In this document: piece after piece, positions 1 through 11,138 of the stretch | Layout of the letters: every line of letters begins with the position of its first letter | Position numbering within the stretch: position 1 is the first letter of the stretch | From: Mangifera indica | Lineage: Eukaryota > Streptophyta > Magnoliopsida > Sapindales > Anacardiaceae | Assembly: GCF_011075055.1 (NCBI RefSeq) | Contig: NC_058140.1 | Location: 10,102,988-10,166,987 of the forward strand | DNA length: 64,000 nucleotides | Direction of reading: 5' to 3' | Translations under genes and position numbers: made by a program | The notes under the pieces: model-generated | Told to the model about the DNA's origin: nothing | Database searches by the model: none | What the model saw: the letters and a program-made list of their open reading frames with translations, nothing else

Positions 1-540
1 CATATTAATTTTTAGATAACCAAAATAAGAAAACAAGTGAATTCCGATCATAGCTCATCTTGAGTGCTCCCAAATTTCACAGAAATCCCAATTTAATAAT
101 ATTTTAGAGAAGTAATGAGACCACAAACATTACATATTGCCTTCCCTGCTGAATTGTAAAAATAGAAATATGAAAGTAAAATTTACCCTTTACTCTTTAG
201 TGTCCAAACTTGAGGCTGAATTGATTTCTTAATAATTGTTAAGTTTATTTATTATATAAAATTCATCCCGTTAAAGCATATAAGAAGGATAAATATATTC
301 CTTTCAATTGTACATAAATAGGGACATAAACTTTGTATCATTATACCTACAATGAGACAAAACAATTTTATTTCAACGAGGCATGTATTTCCTGTACATT
401 AATGAGAAAATCCTTCCATTATTGTGTCACTGTTTTAGTCTGGGTGTAAAACTGAATTCTAGCCTTGTTGGCGACTCAGAGAGTTTCCTTCTGAATTTTT
501 ATATAAATAATGTTATGCGTACTCATTTCTTAATATGCAA

Positions 541-545
<5 letters not shown>
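1..545. other. AT-rich intergenic DNA, no gene seen
   Basis: No reading frame with a recognisable domain and no structural RNA was seen. The only open frame of note, around 383-613, ends in a run of Tyr-Ile codons that is simply the (TA)n microsatellite being read through. Confidence 0.6.

Positions 546-600
<55 letters not shown>
546..600. repeat. (TA)n microsatellite
   Basis: An uninterrupted run of TA dinucleotides about 55 bases long. Such tracts vary in length between individuals and are often miscounted in assemblies. Confidence 0.95.
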
Positions 601-603
<3 letters not shown>

Positions 604-784
604 TTATCACTAATATATTTTAATTTGATTATTAGTAATAAGTAATTGTGATCATAGTTCATCTTATGTCAATTGAAGATGTTAGGAATATCTTAGTTCA
701 TTATTATTATTTTTGTTTTGAGTAGTGTTATATGCATTAGTTAGTTTTTAAATTAGAGATAAAATAACATTTAATCATATGATA

Positions 785-1655
785 ACATATATATACCCTT
801 ATTATCTATTTAGATAATGGAATTAATTAATAAAACTAAATGACAAATAAGAATTAAATTTTTTTTTTAAACAACGAAAAAATTTTAGTTAAGTTTGATA
901 TTTTTTTGGATAAATTCACTCATATTAAGTAAATAAAACTAATAAGTTAAAAATGATAAATTTCATACTCATTAAAACTAATAAGTTAAAAATTTAATAT
1001 TAAAATATTATTCAAAAAGATATAATTTTTTTTTATATTTGAAATCTCATTTATTATCATTTCAACTAATCGTTGAGTCTTAAAAAAAAAAAAAAAAGAG
1101 AAAAGAGCATACTCGGTTTCACTCTATAGTGGCTGTAAAGTAGTCGTTTGCTGTTTTAAGAGATATATTCGAAGTATCGACAGGCAACATGGTTGCAATT
1201 GCAAGAAATTCAGTGCCAGATAGTTGCATTTTTATTTAATTATAATTATTAATATTATTTTTTATTTTTATTTAAATATTTTATTTCATTATTAAGTTGT
1301 AAAAATTTGATTTATATAATTAGATTATTGATGCATTTAAAAAGTTTTCACATATAAATTTTTAACTATTTGTCAATAAGACAAAATATTATATTGTGTG
1401 TTTTATTAATAATATGTTGAAGTAATTTGATGAAAAAATTAAAATAATAAAAACATTTTAAAAAGTAAAAGCAATAGATAATTTGAGACAAATTGGTCGG
1501 GTCAGATCAATTCGAATATTAAAGTATTGGATTAAGATTAAAAATTTTTGATATAATTTGAATTCAAATTGAGTTAAAGTTGAATATCTCTGACATGATA
1601 TGAATACGACTCCCATGACATGAATTTTTAGGTCTAATCTCTTGTTTACTAACAC
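785..1655. repeat. Left copy of an intra-window duplicated block
   Basis: This block is recognisably the same as 56990-57421 followed by 63331-63775. Shared stretches include the segment with GTGGCTGTAAA near 1130 and 57320, the segment from ATGGT to CAGTGCCA at 1189-1218 and 57378-57407, and the AT-rich tail from TTTATTTAATTATAATTA (1233, 63349) to TTTACTAACA (1645, 63767). Copia-C and about 945 bp of other DNA separate the two halves of the right copy. By eye the copies are clearly diverged, so the duplication is old. A short ATG-initiated frame reading MVAIARNSVP lies inside this copy. Confidence 0.8.
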
Positions 1656-2194
1656 TTTTGATGATTAGAATAACTACATCAATGGTATAGTTAATGATTG
1701 ATGTGTATTACAACAAAAACATCGAGATGATCTAATAGCTTGTATGACTCTCTTGTACAAACTTTTGTTTTTGTTTTTCTTCTCCATTTTCTTTAGTAAT
1801 CCTCTCTTATTTATAAGATTTTTAAAGGGAAATTACACTCAAATTGGTTGGATTAGGACTAAGTCCTAGTGTGATTACAACAAATATGTTCCTATTTAAA
1901 TTTAAATATAAAGGGATATGGTGGATGCCAAATTAGTCTAGTATAGGAATGTGAAAATATCTTCTTGTTTATTGTGTGATCATATGAGAATATTTATAAA
2001 ATACACTTAATAGATTCCTCTTTAGGTAGAAGTGAAATTGTTGTCTCTACTTAGGGAAACTTTCTTTTTCTTGTAAAGTATCAGATAAGAATTGTTTGAT
2101 CACCAGTCACTTGTTTGGACAACTTGGGTTTATTTTGAGATGTGCCTCAAGTAGAGTGCCTATGAGCTACAAACTATCATATGACAGTTGCCCC
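1656..2194. other. Intergenic, AT-rich, no gene seen
   Basis: No conserved domain was recognised. It ends where the RNase H tail of the gypsy remnant begins, and could hold the decayed upstream part of that element. Confidence 0.4.
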
Positions 2195-3774
2195 TTAGTT
2201 TTTGAAGTGCAAAAAGGACTTCAAAAACTTTGGAAATCTTCTACTATGATATTGTGTACAGGCCAGGTTGCCAAAGCAAAGCAATAGATGCACTATCAAG
2301 GAGGCCGAACGGTAACAAAGAATTACATGCTATATCAATCCAAATTCTTGTCAGTGTAGAAGAAGTGAAGAATAAGGTGGCAAAAGATGATAAACTATGG
2401 TGCATCTTGCAAGACTTGTTAGTTGGGTCTAATACAAATGGTGGCTATGAATTGAGAAATTGGAGTTTAATGTACAAAAATCGAATAGTGGTTCCATGTC
2501 ACTCTAGGTTGATCCCAATTTTTTTAGCAAAGTTCCATTCTTCTCCCAATGGTAAGAACTTTGGATTTTTATAACACACAAGCAAATTTCTTCAGTTCTC
2601 TATTGGGAAGAGATTCAAAAGTGATGTTAAGCAATTCGTAATTGAGTGTAAAATTTGCTAGCGAGCCAAGTATGAAGTGACTGTCTTTGCTAGTCTCTTA
2701 TAGCCTCTCCCCATCCCAGCAGAAATTTGGGAAGATCTATCCATGGATTTTATTAGTAGAGTGCTGAAAGTAAAAGGGTATGACACTATATCTGTAATGA
2801 TTGATTGACTGACCAAATATGGACATTTTGTTTCTATTCTCCATCCGTATACATTGAAGGATATCATAGGCATATTCATTAAAGAAATCTTTTAGCTTTA
2901 CAAATTTCCTCACACTATAGTTACAGATCGAGATTGTATTTTTATGAGTGGTTTCTAGTTTGAGTTGTTCAAAGCATTAGGGATAATGCTTAAATTTAGT
3001 TTGGCGTATCATTAACAAACTGATAGGCAAACTAAAGTTGTAAACCGTAGCCTAGAAACTTATCTCTGATGTTTCTGTTTTGAGCAGTAACACACATGGC
3101 CAAATTGGCTACCATAGATGGAGTATTGGTATAATACTACTTTCAATGTATTGGTGGACATGACACCATTTAAAGTAGTCTATGGAAGAGATCGTCCCCC
3201 ACTCTTAAGGCTAGTGGAAGAAACTTTAAGATTAGAAGAAGTAGATACATTAATTTGATAGAGAAATATGGTCTTGGATAGGCTAAAAAGAAACCCCTTT
3301 AATGCTAAACAAGAATCAATGAGAATTAGAATACTCTATTGGCGATTAGGTTTTTTTAAAGCTATAACTATATAAACTATGCTCTTTGGCTGCGAGACCG
3401 AAAGAGAAGTTTAATCCTTGCTTTCATGGACCATTTGAAATTGAGGAAAAAACTAGAATAGTAACCTACAAATTAAGGCTTCCAAACATAGCAAAAATTC
3501 ATCCTATTTTTCATGTCTCGCAACTAAAAAAATGGGTAGGACCTTTGGTGTCTAGCATGCCTCTTCTGAGTTGCTTGAATGATGAGGAGAAATGACAACA
3601 CAACCTAAAGAGGTCCTGAATTTCAGGTTCTCACAACAAGGTGACTTAGAGTTACTCATCAAGTGGCATGAGTTATTAGCTCATGAGAACTCTTGGGAGC
3701 TGTATAAAAAGCTTGATTCAAACTTTTCCACACTTGTACCTTGAGGACATGGTGCCTCTGGATAAGAAGGGTAA
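2195..3774 (+). pseudogene. Ty3/gypsy pol remnant: RNase H tail, integrase, chromodomain
   Basis: This is the 3' half of a gypsy pol gene full of stops and frameshifts. The RNase H tail is visible at 2243-2300 (YDIVYRPGCQSKAIDALSR, the usual end of the domain). The integrase zinc finger and core follow in pieces: the SMDFISR stretch near 2740, LTKYGHFVSILHPY near 2805-2850, and VTDRDCIFMSGF near 2920-2950. The GPFEIEEKT...YKLRLP...IHPIFHVSQLKKW segment at 3425-3535 is the spacer before the chromodomain. The chromodomain itself is at about 3610-3720, with QQGDLELLIKWHEL and ENSWELY. The layout matches Gypsy-A and Gypsy-B in this window, so a Reina-like chromovirus is likely. The 5' half of this copy is missing. 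Confidence 0.85.
3761..3774 (+). other. Polypurine tract of the gypsy remnant
   Basis: The purine-rich run GATAAGAAGGGTAA follows the chromodomain frame. It matches the tract GATAGAAGGGGTAA that immediately precedes the 3' LTR of Gypsy-A at 42627, so it marks the start of the LTR at about 3775. Confidence 0.6.
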
Positions 3775-4508
3775 TATAAGAGTTCGTGTGCATATTAAGA
3801 ACAAAAGAAGCAGAAGAAAGGTTGTTTCAAAGGAGCAAACAATAAAAAGGGCAAGTGGTACCATTGATAACAGTGTAGATGGAAATGTTAAGGAAACAAC
3901 AATTGGTAGTACCCATAAATAACATATATTGCATAACATCATCAATAACACAAGGGTATACAGGAAAAAGGGGGAACCATGAATATTTTGCAAGATGAGT
4001 TGGCGTACTTGGATTGGACTAGTAAAAGTGTTAAACAAGGGGATAAAAAGGACCTGGAGAGAGGAAAGATGATAGAGAAAAATTATCTTGAAGAAAAGGG
4101 ATTCAAGGGAGAGAAATAACCTCTCTAAAATCGGGGTAGAAACTTGATGAAGTTTTTTGAGTGTGGTTCATTTTATATAGTTGTTGTAGTAGTTGAGTCC
4201 ATGAGTATGGTTTTGTGCACTTAGTTGAAAAATGTACTTTAGTCTTGTTATTGTTTTTACTGTGAAAAAACTACTGGAAGTTATTTTTGTATGAACGTTA
4301 AAAGTATAATGCTCAACTAATTTTTTGTATTAATTCTATCAGAATATTAATACAACAATAGTTATTATTCAACATTGTTACAACATAACCAGACTGTTAC
4401 AAAATACCAATATTCAACAACATTTTTCTATAATTACGAGCTTTACGAAATTGAGAGTAATTAGAGCTACCTTCGAACCTAGCTTAAGAAATCTCCAAGT
4501 ACCTAACA
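3775..4508 (+). repeat. Gypsy LTR lying between pol (left) and gag (right)
   Basis: The left edge is set by the polypurine tract and by similarity to the LTR start of Gypsy-B. The right edge is the CTAACA just before a tRNA-Met primer site. The LTR has the 3' end of a pol gene on its left and a primer site plus gag on its right, the order expected inside a head-to-tail tandem of two elements and not in a simple single insertion. It is about 734 bp long, close to the 668-bp LTR of Gypsy-B. Confidence 0.65.
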
Positions 4509-4526
4509 AATTGGTATCAAAGCATG
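4509..4526 (+). promoter_or_regulatory. Primer-binding site, tRNA-Met type
   Basis: AATTGGTATCAAAGCATG differs slightly from the initiator tRNA-Met complement TGGTATCAGAGC found at the other elements here. It sits directly after the LTR end and before the gag ATG. Confidence 0.7.
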
Positions 4527-4733
4527 ACGAGAATGAAGAATCGATTAGAAGGACTTAAGAAAAAAATAACAGTGGTTCATGAAAAGTTAATGGAAATAGG
4601 TAACCATTTGGAAGAAATGAACAAAGAATTTGGTAAATTTAGTGTATAAATCATGAAAGGATACTTCCGAGACCTTAAGGAGGCCATGGATAGGAAGGAT
4701 GCAGGCGACAAAGTGAAGACCATGAGGGGTGTC
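4524..4733 (+). pseudogene. Gypsy gag remnant, part 1 (N-terminal coiled region)
   Basis: The frame opening MTRMKNRLEGLKKK matches the start of Gypsy-A gag (MTRMKAKVDGME...) at 37805. It is rich in Lys, Glu and Met with heptad-like spacing, as in a coiled coil. It carries an early stop and is cut at 4733 by the TRIM array. The five bases 4729-4733 (GTGTC) are the left target-site duplication of that insertion; the gag resumes at 5916. Confidence 0.7.
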
Positions 4734-5319
4734 TGTGATACCCCTAGGCGAATCCCACATCGACAAAGCACGAGAGAGATGCTGGGTCTATGTGTGCTCT
4801 ATCTTTGGATCCCACATTGGTTAGTGGTGGGAGAATTGAATTGGTTAAATAGCCTGTGAGCTCCTTAACTGTTAAGACGCGTTTTGGGTTGCAAAGCCCA
4901 TTAACAAACCCATGATGGACTGTGTGTCCAAAGTGGACAATATCTTAACAGTGGGCCGGGTTATTGGATCTGGGGCGTTACAAATGGTATCAGAGCAACT
5001 CCGCGTGTCCTCTTGATCGATGGTGGGGCAAACCTCAGCGAGGACGTTGAGTCCCGTAAGGGGGGGTGTATGTGATACCCCTAGGCGAATCCCACATCGA
5101 CAAAGCACGGGAGAGATGCTGGGTCTATGTGTGCTCTGTCTTTGGATCCCACATTGGTTAGTGGTGGGAGAATTGAATTGGTTAAATAGCCTGTGAGCTC
5201 CTTAACTGTTAAGACGCGTTTTGGGTTGCAAAGCCCAGAAGCAAACCCATGATGGACTGTGTGTCCAAAGTGGACAATATCTTAACAGTGGGCCGGGTTA
5301 TTGGACCTGGGGTGTTACA
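4734..5319 (+). mobile_element. TRIM unit 1 (LTR 4734-4982, internal 4983-5070, LTR 5071-5319)
   Basis: A complete 586-bp unit. The primer-binding site TGGTATCAGAGC begins at 4985 and sets the orientation as plus. The purine run before 5071 would prime plus-strand synthesis. No gag or pol frame fits in the 88-bp interior. Confidence 0.9.
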
Positions 5320-5324
5320 AAATA

Positions 5325-5910
5325 TGTGATACCCTTAGGCGAATCCCACATCGAGAAAACACGGGAGAGATACTGGGTCTGTGTGTGCTCTGTCTATAGT
5401 CCCACATTGGTTAGTGGTGGGAGAATTGAATTGGTTAAATAGCCTGTGAGCTCCTTAACTGTTAAGACGCGTTTTGGGTTGCAAAGTCCAGAAGCAAACC
5501 CATGATGGACTGTGTGTCCAAAGTGGACAATATCTTAATAGTGGGCCGGGTTATTGGACCTGGGGTGTTACAAATGGTATCAAAGCAACTCCGCGTGTCC
5601 TCTTGATCGATGGTGGGGCAAACCTCAGCGAGGACGCTGAGTCCCGTAAGGGGGGGGTGTATGTGATACCCTTAGGCGAATCCCACATCGACAAAGCACG
5701 GGAGAGATGCTGGGTCTGTGTGTGCTCTGTCTATAGATCCCACATTGGTTAGTGGTGGGAGAATTGAATTGGTTAAATAGCCTGTGAGCTCCTTAACTGT
5801 TAAGACACGCTTTCGGTTGCAAAGCCCAAAAGCAAACCCATGATGGACTGTGTGTCCAAAGTGGACAATATCTTAACAGTGGGCCGGGTTATTGGACCTG
5901 GGGTGTTACA
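5325..5910 (+). mobile_element. TRIM unit 2 (LTR 5325-5572, internal 5573-5661, LTR 5662-5910)
   Basis: A second 586-bp unit in the same orientation, separated from unit 1 by only AAATA. Its primer site reads TGGTATCAAAGC, one base off. A short open frame within it (5474-5752) is non-coding LTR sequence read through, with no protein similarity recognised. Confidence 0.9.
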
Positions 5911-5915
5911 GTGTC

Positions 5916-6282
5916 AGACCTTTCTTATCTCAAACCCCTGTATAGGGAAATACAACCCTTATGAAGAGGGAAACCACACCATTTCATCATCCTCCTATTG
6001 GAGAGACATTAACTCTACCAATAGCAAGAACATAAGAGATTGTCAGGGATGATGAAGTGATAGAGGGCGAAAGAAAGAAAAAGAACTACTTAAGAGTAGG
6101 AAGGAGAGATATATAGTTTAGGTGACTTAACCTACCCTTATTTGACAGAAAAGGAACTTTAGATTAGTTGGAGAAGATTGAGAGATATTCTGATGTCAAT
6201 AGGATAGTTGAGAGAGATAAATTAATAGTGATAAGGGTAAGTATAGAAGGAGTAGTGTTTCACTGGTTCTGATAGAAAAGGA
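5916..6282 (+). pseudogene. Gypsy gag remnant, part 2
   Basis: The frame resumes after the TRIM array. At about 6115-6270 it contains LNLPLFDRKGTLD, LEKIERYSDVNRI and GVVFHWF, which line up with the Gypsy-B gag segment LDLPLFNGEEAFDW...VERYFQVNRL...GDAFHWLQW at 50785-50950. This is the start of the Retrotrans_gag domain. Stops interrupt it. It is cut at about 6282 by the non-coding LTR element and continues at 11139. Confidence 0.8.
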
Positions 6283-6786
6283 TGTTAGAAATTTCCTGAT
6301 ATGGGCTAACATTAATTATAGTTTTGTTTAATAAAACTGCGTAATAGAATAATCCAATATCAGTTTACAGATGAGCTTAAGTGATCAATAAGGATAAACC
6401 CAATACACTTAAAAATTATGATCTGGGTGGTAGCATAAGTGTGGGCCTTGAAGTTTATTGGACTTTGATAGAGGGTTAATTAACCTCTTATAAATTGGTT
6501 TGGTCTTTGCTCCAAAACCTAATGCAGTATACCTATAGTATAGCTTACCCATATAAAATTGTCATTCAGAGAGGTTTATAGAGTAGAAGACCAAGTTACA
6601 TTGAGAGGTGATCTTGGTAGGTAATTCAAGTGATTTCTTAAGGTTTTTCAGTTACAAATTGTATAGTGATCCAGGTATTACTAAAAGCCCTAAAGTTTTA
6701 ATTCAATATTTTATAATCTATAGGCAGATTTTGGGATTTTAGTTGATTAATTTATTTTATTTAATTTATGAAAAATAAATCTTATA
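6283..6786 (+). repeat. 5' LTR of the non-autonomous element
   Basis: It begins TGTTAGAAAT where gypsy gag similarity stops and ends just before the primer site at 6789. Compared with the 3' copy it shows many scattered differences, so the insertion is not recent. Confidence 0.75.
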
Positions 6787-8439
6787 TATGGTATCAGAGT
6801 GAACGCATTAGGTTATAGAATCTGAATTAGATAATTGAAATCAGGATAAATTTTATAAGACAAGTTTTGATTGAAAACCCAAATTAGCGTTTATTTCCAT
6901 TAAGGTTTGAGATTTAATTTGTAATTTGGGTTTTCAATTGAGAAACCAAATCCTAGCATTAAAAACAACATATTGAAATTGAATTTGGAAAATTGGATTT
7001 CATGATAATTATGAAATTTTATTTAATTCTTGAAATTAAAATTAGAATTCCTAAATTCTGAAATTAGGGTTTGTCAAAATCCAATTAGGATTTGTTTTTG
7101 GTTGCGTTTAAAATTGAGAATTCAAAATTAATCCAACAATGATGGCGAATAATTTTGTAAATTTTTTGATTTTGTTAATTTAAAATTGATTTCAAATATA
7201 GATTATACAATTTTTTGAATTGAAAATAGTTTCCCAGCCGAAATCAAAATTGAAAAACAACCTCCCAAGGTAGCTTTCTTATCGTGATTTGAGACAAAAT
7301 TGGTAGTGTTCAAGCCAACACTGACGTGAACCATTTGTTCATGTCCATTCCCCATCGGTCGGAACCACCACATGTGACGAAATTGAGCTAAAAATGGGTC
7401 ATTGGAGTCACCTTTTTTCCTCTTCTTTCATCTTTTTCTGAAGTGATTTTGAGACAAGGACACCGATCCTGATGACGCCGATATGAGCCCTTGATTTATC
7501 GTCCATTGGAATCAATAATCATTAAAGCAATTGCCAGAATTTTTGTCAGAGTTGTTGAATCGGCTAATTAAGGTTTTTTTTTTTTTTTATGTTTGTGGGT
7601 CAAAACCAAGTTGAGAAAACTCAATCAAAGTCAACTTGGGTCATAAAGATCCAGTCAACATTCTATTCGGGCATGGTTTTACCCATTTACTAGAATCATT
7701 TTAGCTATCTGACTCGACTTGGAGCATGAGTTACACGTGTGATAGATGAAACATGATGCATGGAACGTGCGTGCACAAAGAATTATTTGAGTCAAGCATA
7801 TGCACGCTCATGAAGGCATTTGATGAAGACCTTGAAGAGCATAAAGACGTATGATGAAGACCTTGAAGTGCGTAGAGGCACATGAGTTAATTCTAGAAGA
7901 GCATGCATCATTATAGAAGTACGTGTGAGTGTGTTACACTCTTCCAAGGCGTGTGTAACCTTTGTGGATAAGGATAAGGCACGTGAATGTACTTTAGAGG
8001 TGTGTTTGGTGCATAATATCATTTAGTTAGTGTTTTGGTAGTCTTTAAAGGCAAGTATAGGCTTATAATAGGTGTAAACAACATGTAGGATCATATAGAC
8101 ATATTAGTGTGTGTGAATGTCTTATAAGAGTGTGTAATAAGATTTTAAAGTTCTCCTGGGGTACACAAGACACATGAAAGGTTCTATAAGGTGTATGTGA
8201 GGGCATGAAGGTGAGTTAAGCATGTTAGAGTGTGCAAAAGTCTAAGATAGCATGTGAAACCCAATAAGAACATGTGACCATAAGTAGTTTAAAGGTTAAA
8301 GATATATGTTGGATTCTCTAAAAGACAAGCAACAATCTATGACATGCATGGAAAACTTATGGTAGCACTTGAATAGGTTGTGGTGGCATATAAAAATATA
8401 TTAGGCATCTTGTAAGTCTCAATTTGAAGATGAATTGAA

Positions 8440-9495
8440 TTTTAGGTTAAACATTGTGGCATAAAATACTCCTCTAAAGTAAAGATTATTATTCATTGGG
8501 GTAGATGCAATAATTTAAGGAAGATTGTCAAAGACAATAAGGTATCATATTTCATGAAATCTTAATTTAGGGCAATAATATTTAGCATTATTGAAATATT
8601 TTGTGAGTTTTATGATAGTAACCACTAAAGTGATATATTATTGAGACTTATAAGATTTTTCCCATGGTAATGATACATTTTTTATTTCTAAAACATAAGG
8701 TTAATTTTGAAAATACACTGGTTATAAAAAACTCAATACACTTAAAGGTGTTTGGGCTTATTCAATTGACATGTGTTTTCTTATTAAGTAGAGGAGGACC
8801 AGTGGTCTAGAAAGTTTTATTTGCCCAAAGGTGATATTTCTTTCAAAAATTATATGTTCTAAAGGTCCTCAAATGACTTTAACCTTGTGTCTAGGGTTCT
8901 AATAACATGTCATTTTTTTGCCCAAAGGTGATTTAATAATGATGCATCAAGAATCCTTATAAGGTGTGACTTATATAGTTTTAAAGCTACCTTAGTTTTT
9001 GGCTAACATGAATTTGTTGCAATATTTAATTAAGACTATTGAGATAATTTGGAGTGGTATCTCACGAAATCTTAATTTTGCCAATATTATTTAGTCTCAG
9101 TAGAAGTTATTGTAAGTTGCTAAAATGTTTAATCACCAAAATGATGCATTCATTAAAGTTTGCAAAATTTCTATATTTGGTGAAAAAGATATTCTTCAAT
9201 TGACACATACAATTTCCTGCCTAAAGGTGGTTATTGTGTGTTAAAATTGATGTTGCATAAGGTGTTTGTGGAATTACAATGGTTGTAAAAAATTCAATTC
9301 ACCCAAAGGTAGTTGTAATTTTTCAATTGACATATGTTTTTCCTATTAGTGTGAAAGGGAGCAGTAACCTAGGGGGTTTATCTACCCAAAGGTGATGATC
9401 TTTCTAAAAGTTATTTGTTCTTTGTATTTGTAATCTTATGTTCAAGGGTCTTAATCATGTCATATTCTCTACCCAAAGGTGATTATATGATGATG
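8440..9495 (+). repeat. Internal direct duplication in the non-autonomous element
   Basis: Two diverged copies of a block of roughly 450 bp lie about 510-560 bp apart. Matching landmarks are ATGAAATCTTAATTT / ACGAAATCTTAATTT (8555, 9064), TTCAATTGACAT (8762, 9328), and the recurring GCCCAAAGGTGAT or ACCCAAAGGTGAT motif (about 8823, 8920, 9384, 9472). The repeated CCCAAAGGTG word gives the stretch a periodic look. Confidence 0.7.
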
Positions 9496-10639
9496 CGTTT
9501 GGAACCTTTATGGATAATAACTTATAAGGTTTTTAAGATAATTATTGCCAACAATATTGTTTATTTATTACATCCCACCTTTAATAAAATCCATTATTGT
9601 GAACAATAATAATAATGTCATAATAGAGGTTCTGACTTTAATTTTAAAAGTTAGAGATAAAGTTTGAATTTGTACTACTAATTAAAGATATATTTTTGGC
9701 CCAGTGAGTTGATGAATCATCCAAGCTTAAGATGAAAACTTGATTGAATAAAAAGACTTCTATGTTGAGTGGGAGAAATCCATCAGGCTAAGTTGCTTGC
9801 CATAAAGAATTAATTGTTGCTTACTTTATTGGAAGTTTACCTTAAGATTTACTAAAGTGTCCATAATATTGGAGATACTCGTTTGGTGAGTGGTATAACT
9901 TTGATAAGGTATGATAGTCCTAAAAGAGTCAAAAATTGATGAGTATATGTAAAAGTTTAAAAGGCACCATAAAATCCTCTTTTGACTTCAGTCAAATCAA
10001 GACTAATAATGGTTTATAATAAGATATAAGGTACTGTTAATTTGATTCATAAATGATTTTGAATAAGAGATACTAAGTTTATTGCCCAAATAAGATTAAA
10101 AGTGTTGGATGTGAAGTTGGTCAATAGATAAAGGCTCAGAAAGTGGGAGCCCATATTTAGGATTAAAAATTGTACAGACATTAAGGTTAGCAACATAGGT
10201 ATAAAGAAAATTTTACCAAATTTTCAAGATTTTGGGACTCCAAAATGGTGTAGCTATAAAACTCAATTGTAGTTTTAAATTCATTATGAGAAACAATTGT
10301 GACTAAGTATCCTTGGGGTAAAGTAGACAAGAAAACATAGTATGTTATAAATGAGTTTTCTAGTAAATTTATGCCAAAGATTTTGTCTAAGTTTTGGAGC
10401 ATTCTATAGAAAGGAATTTATCATCTCATTTAAGGTACTAAAGTGATTAACTCCAATATGGAAAAAGTTTTCAGCTTTGAGATTTTCAAAAATGATACTA
10501 TTCCATTTTTAAAGAATGTGACATAGATTCGTCTAATTCTTAAAATTTCCATAAGGTATGAATGTGTTATGAATAAGATAACAATGAGAGTCAATGAGGT
10601 TTACAAAGACCTATGGAATTTGAGATTACCTTAAAGGAT

Positions 10640-11138
10640 GTTCCCTTAAATAATTGATAGCTAATCTAATAATAGATAAGTTAAATACAATTCATGAAGG
10701 TATGAAAATTCTGATAGAATTGTTTATTATAAAAAGATGAATAATGATAAACCTAATAGACTTAAATGTTATGATCTGGGTGGCAGCATAAGTGTGGGCC
10801 TTGAGGTTTATTAGACCTTGATGGATGGTTAATTAACCTATTATAAATTGGTTAGGTCCCTACTTTAAAACCTAATGTAGTATGCCTATAGTATAGCTTA
10901 CCCATACAAAGCTATTATTCAGAGAGGTTTATGGAGTAGAAGACCAAGTCACATCAAGAGGTGATCTTGATAAGTAATTCAGGTGATTTCCAAAGGTTTT
11001 TGAATTTCATATTGCATAGAGATCCAAGTATTACTTAAACCCTAAAGTTTTAATTCAGTATTTTATAATCTATGTGTAGAATTTGAGATTTTAGTTGATT
11101 GATTGATTTTATTCAATTTATGCAAAATAAATCTTATA
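10640..11138 (+). repeat. 3' LTR of the non-autonomous element
   Basis: The right end AAATAAATCTTATA is clear because gypsy gag similarity resumes right after it. The left edge is approximate, since the first hundred bases have diverged from the 5' copy. Confidence 0.65.

Larger units (their letters stand above)
4734..5910. mobile_element. Tandem TRIM array: four LTRs, two internal domains
   Basis: Four near-identical 248-249-bp direct repeats lie at 4734-4982, 5071-5319, 5325-5572 and 5662-5910. Each begins TGTGATACCC and ends GTTACA, the TG...CA ends of an LTR with imperfect inverted tips. After repeats 1 and 3 comes an 88-89-bp internal domain that opens with the primer site AATGGTATCAGAGC (one base changed in the second) and closes with the polypurine run GTAAGGGGGG. 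Between repeats 2 and 3 only AAATA remains. A perfect 5-bp target duplication GTGTC brackets the whole array (4729-4733 and 5911-5915). There is no coding capacity. These are hallmarks of a terminal-repeat retrotransposon in miniature, which must be moved by proteins of another element. Confidence 0.93.
6283..11138 (+). mobile_element. Non-autonomous LTR retrotransposon without coding capacity
   Basis: Two similar LTRs of about 500 bp flank an interior of about 3.85 kb. The left LTR is followed at 6789 by TGGTATCAGAG, the tRNA-Met primer site, giving plus orientation. The matching LTR segments run from the GATAAACC motif (6393 and 10747) through GTGTGGGCCTTGA, CTATAGTATAGCTTACCCATA and AGAGAGGTTTATG/AGAGTAGAAGACCAAG to AAATAAATCTTATA (6773 and 11125). 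The interior holds no frame with gag, protease, integrase or reverse transcriptase similarity, only long leader-like DNA with internal duplications, as in large retrotransposon derivatives. It interrupts a gypsy gag gene, whose halves resume either side. No clean target duplication was found (AAGGA on the left, GAAGA on the right). Confidence 0.8.

Noticed and set aside
383..613. Open frame with a Tyr-Ile repeat
   Set aside because: It is the (TA)n microsatellite read as protein.
4734..5910. CRISPR-like or satellite array
   Set aside because: The repeats are 249 bp with TG...CA ends, primer sites, purine tracts and a target duplication, which identify LTRs of a TRIM.
4734..5910. Cassandra TRIM with 5S rRNA promoter
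   Set aside because: No 5S-like internal control region could be seen in the LTRs.
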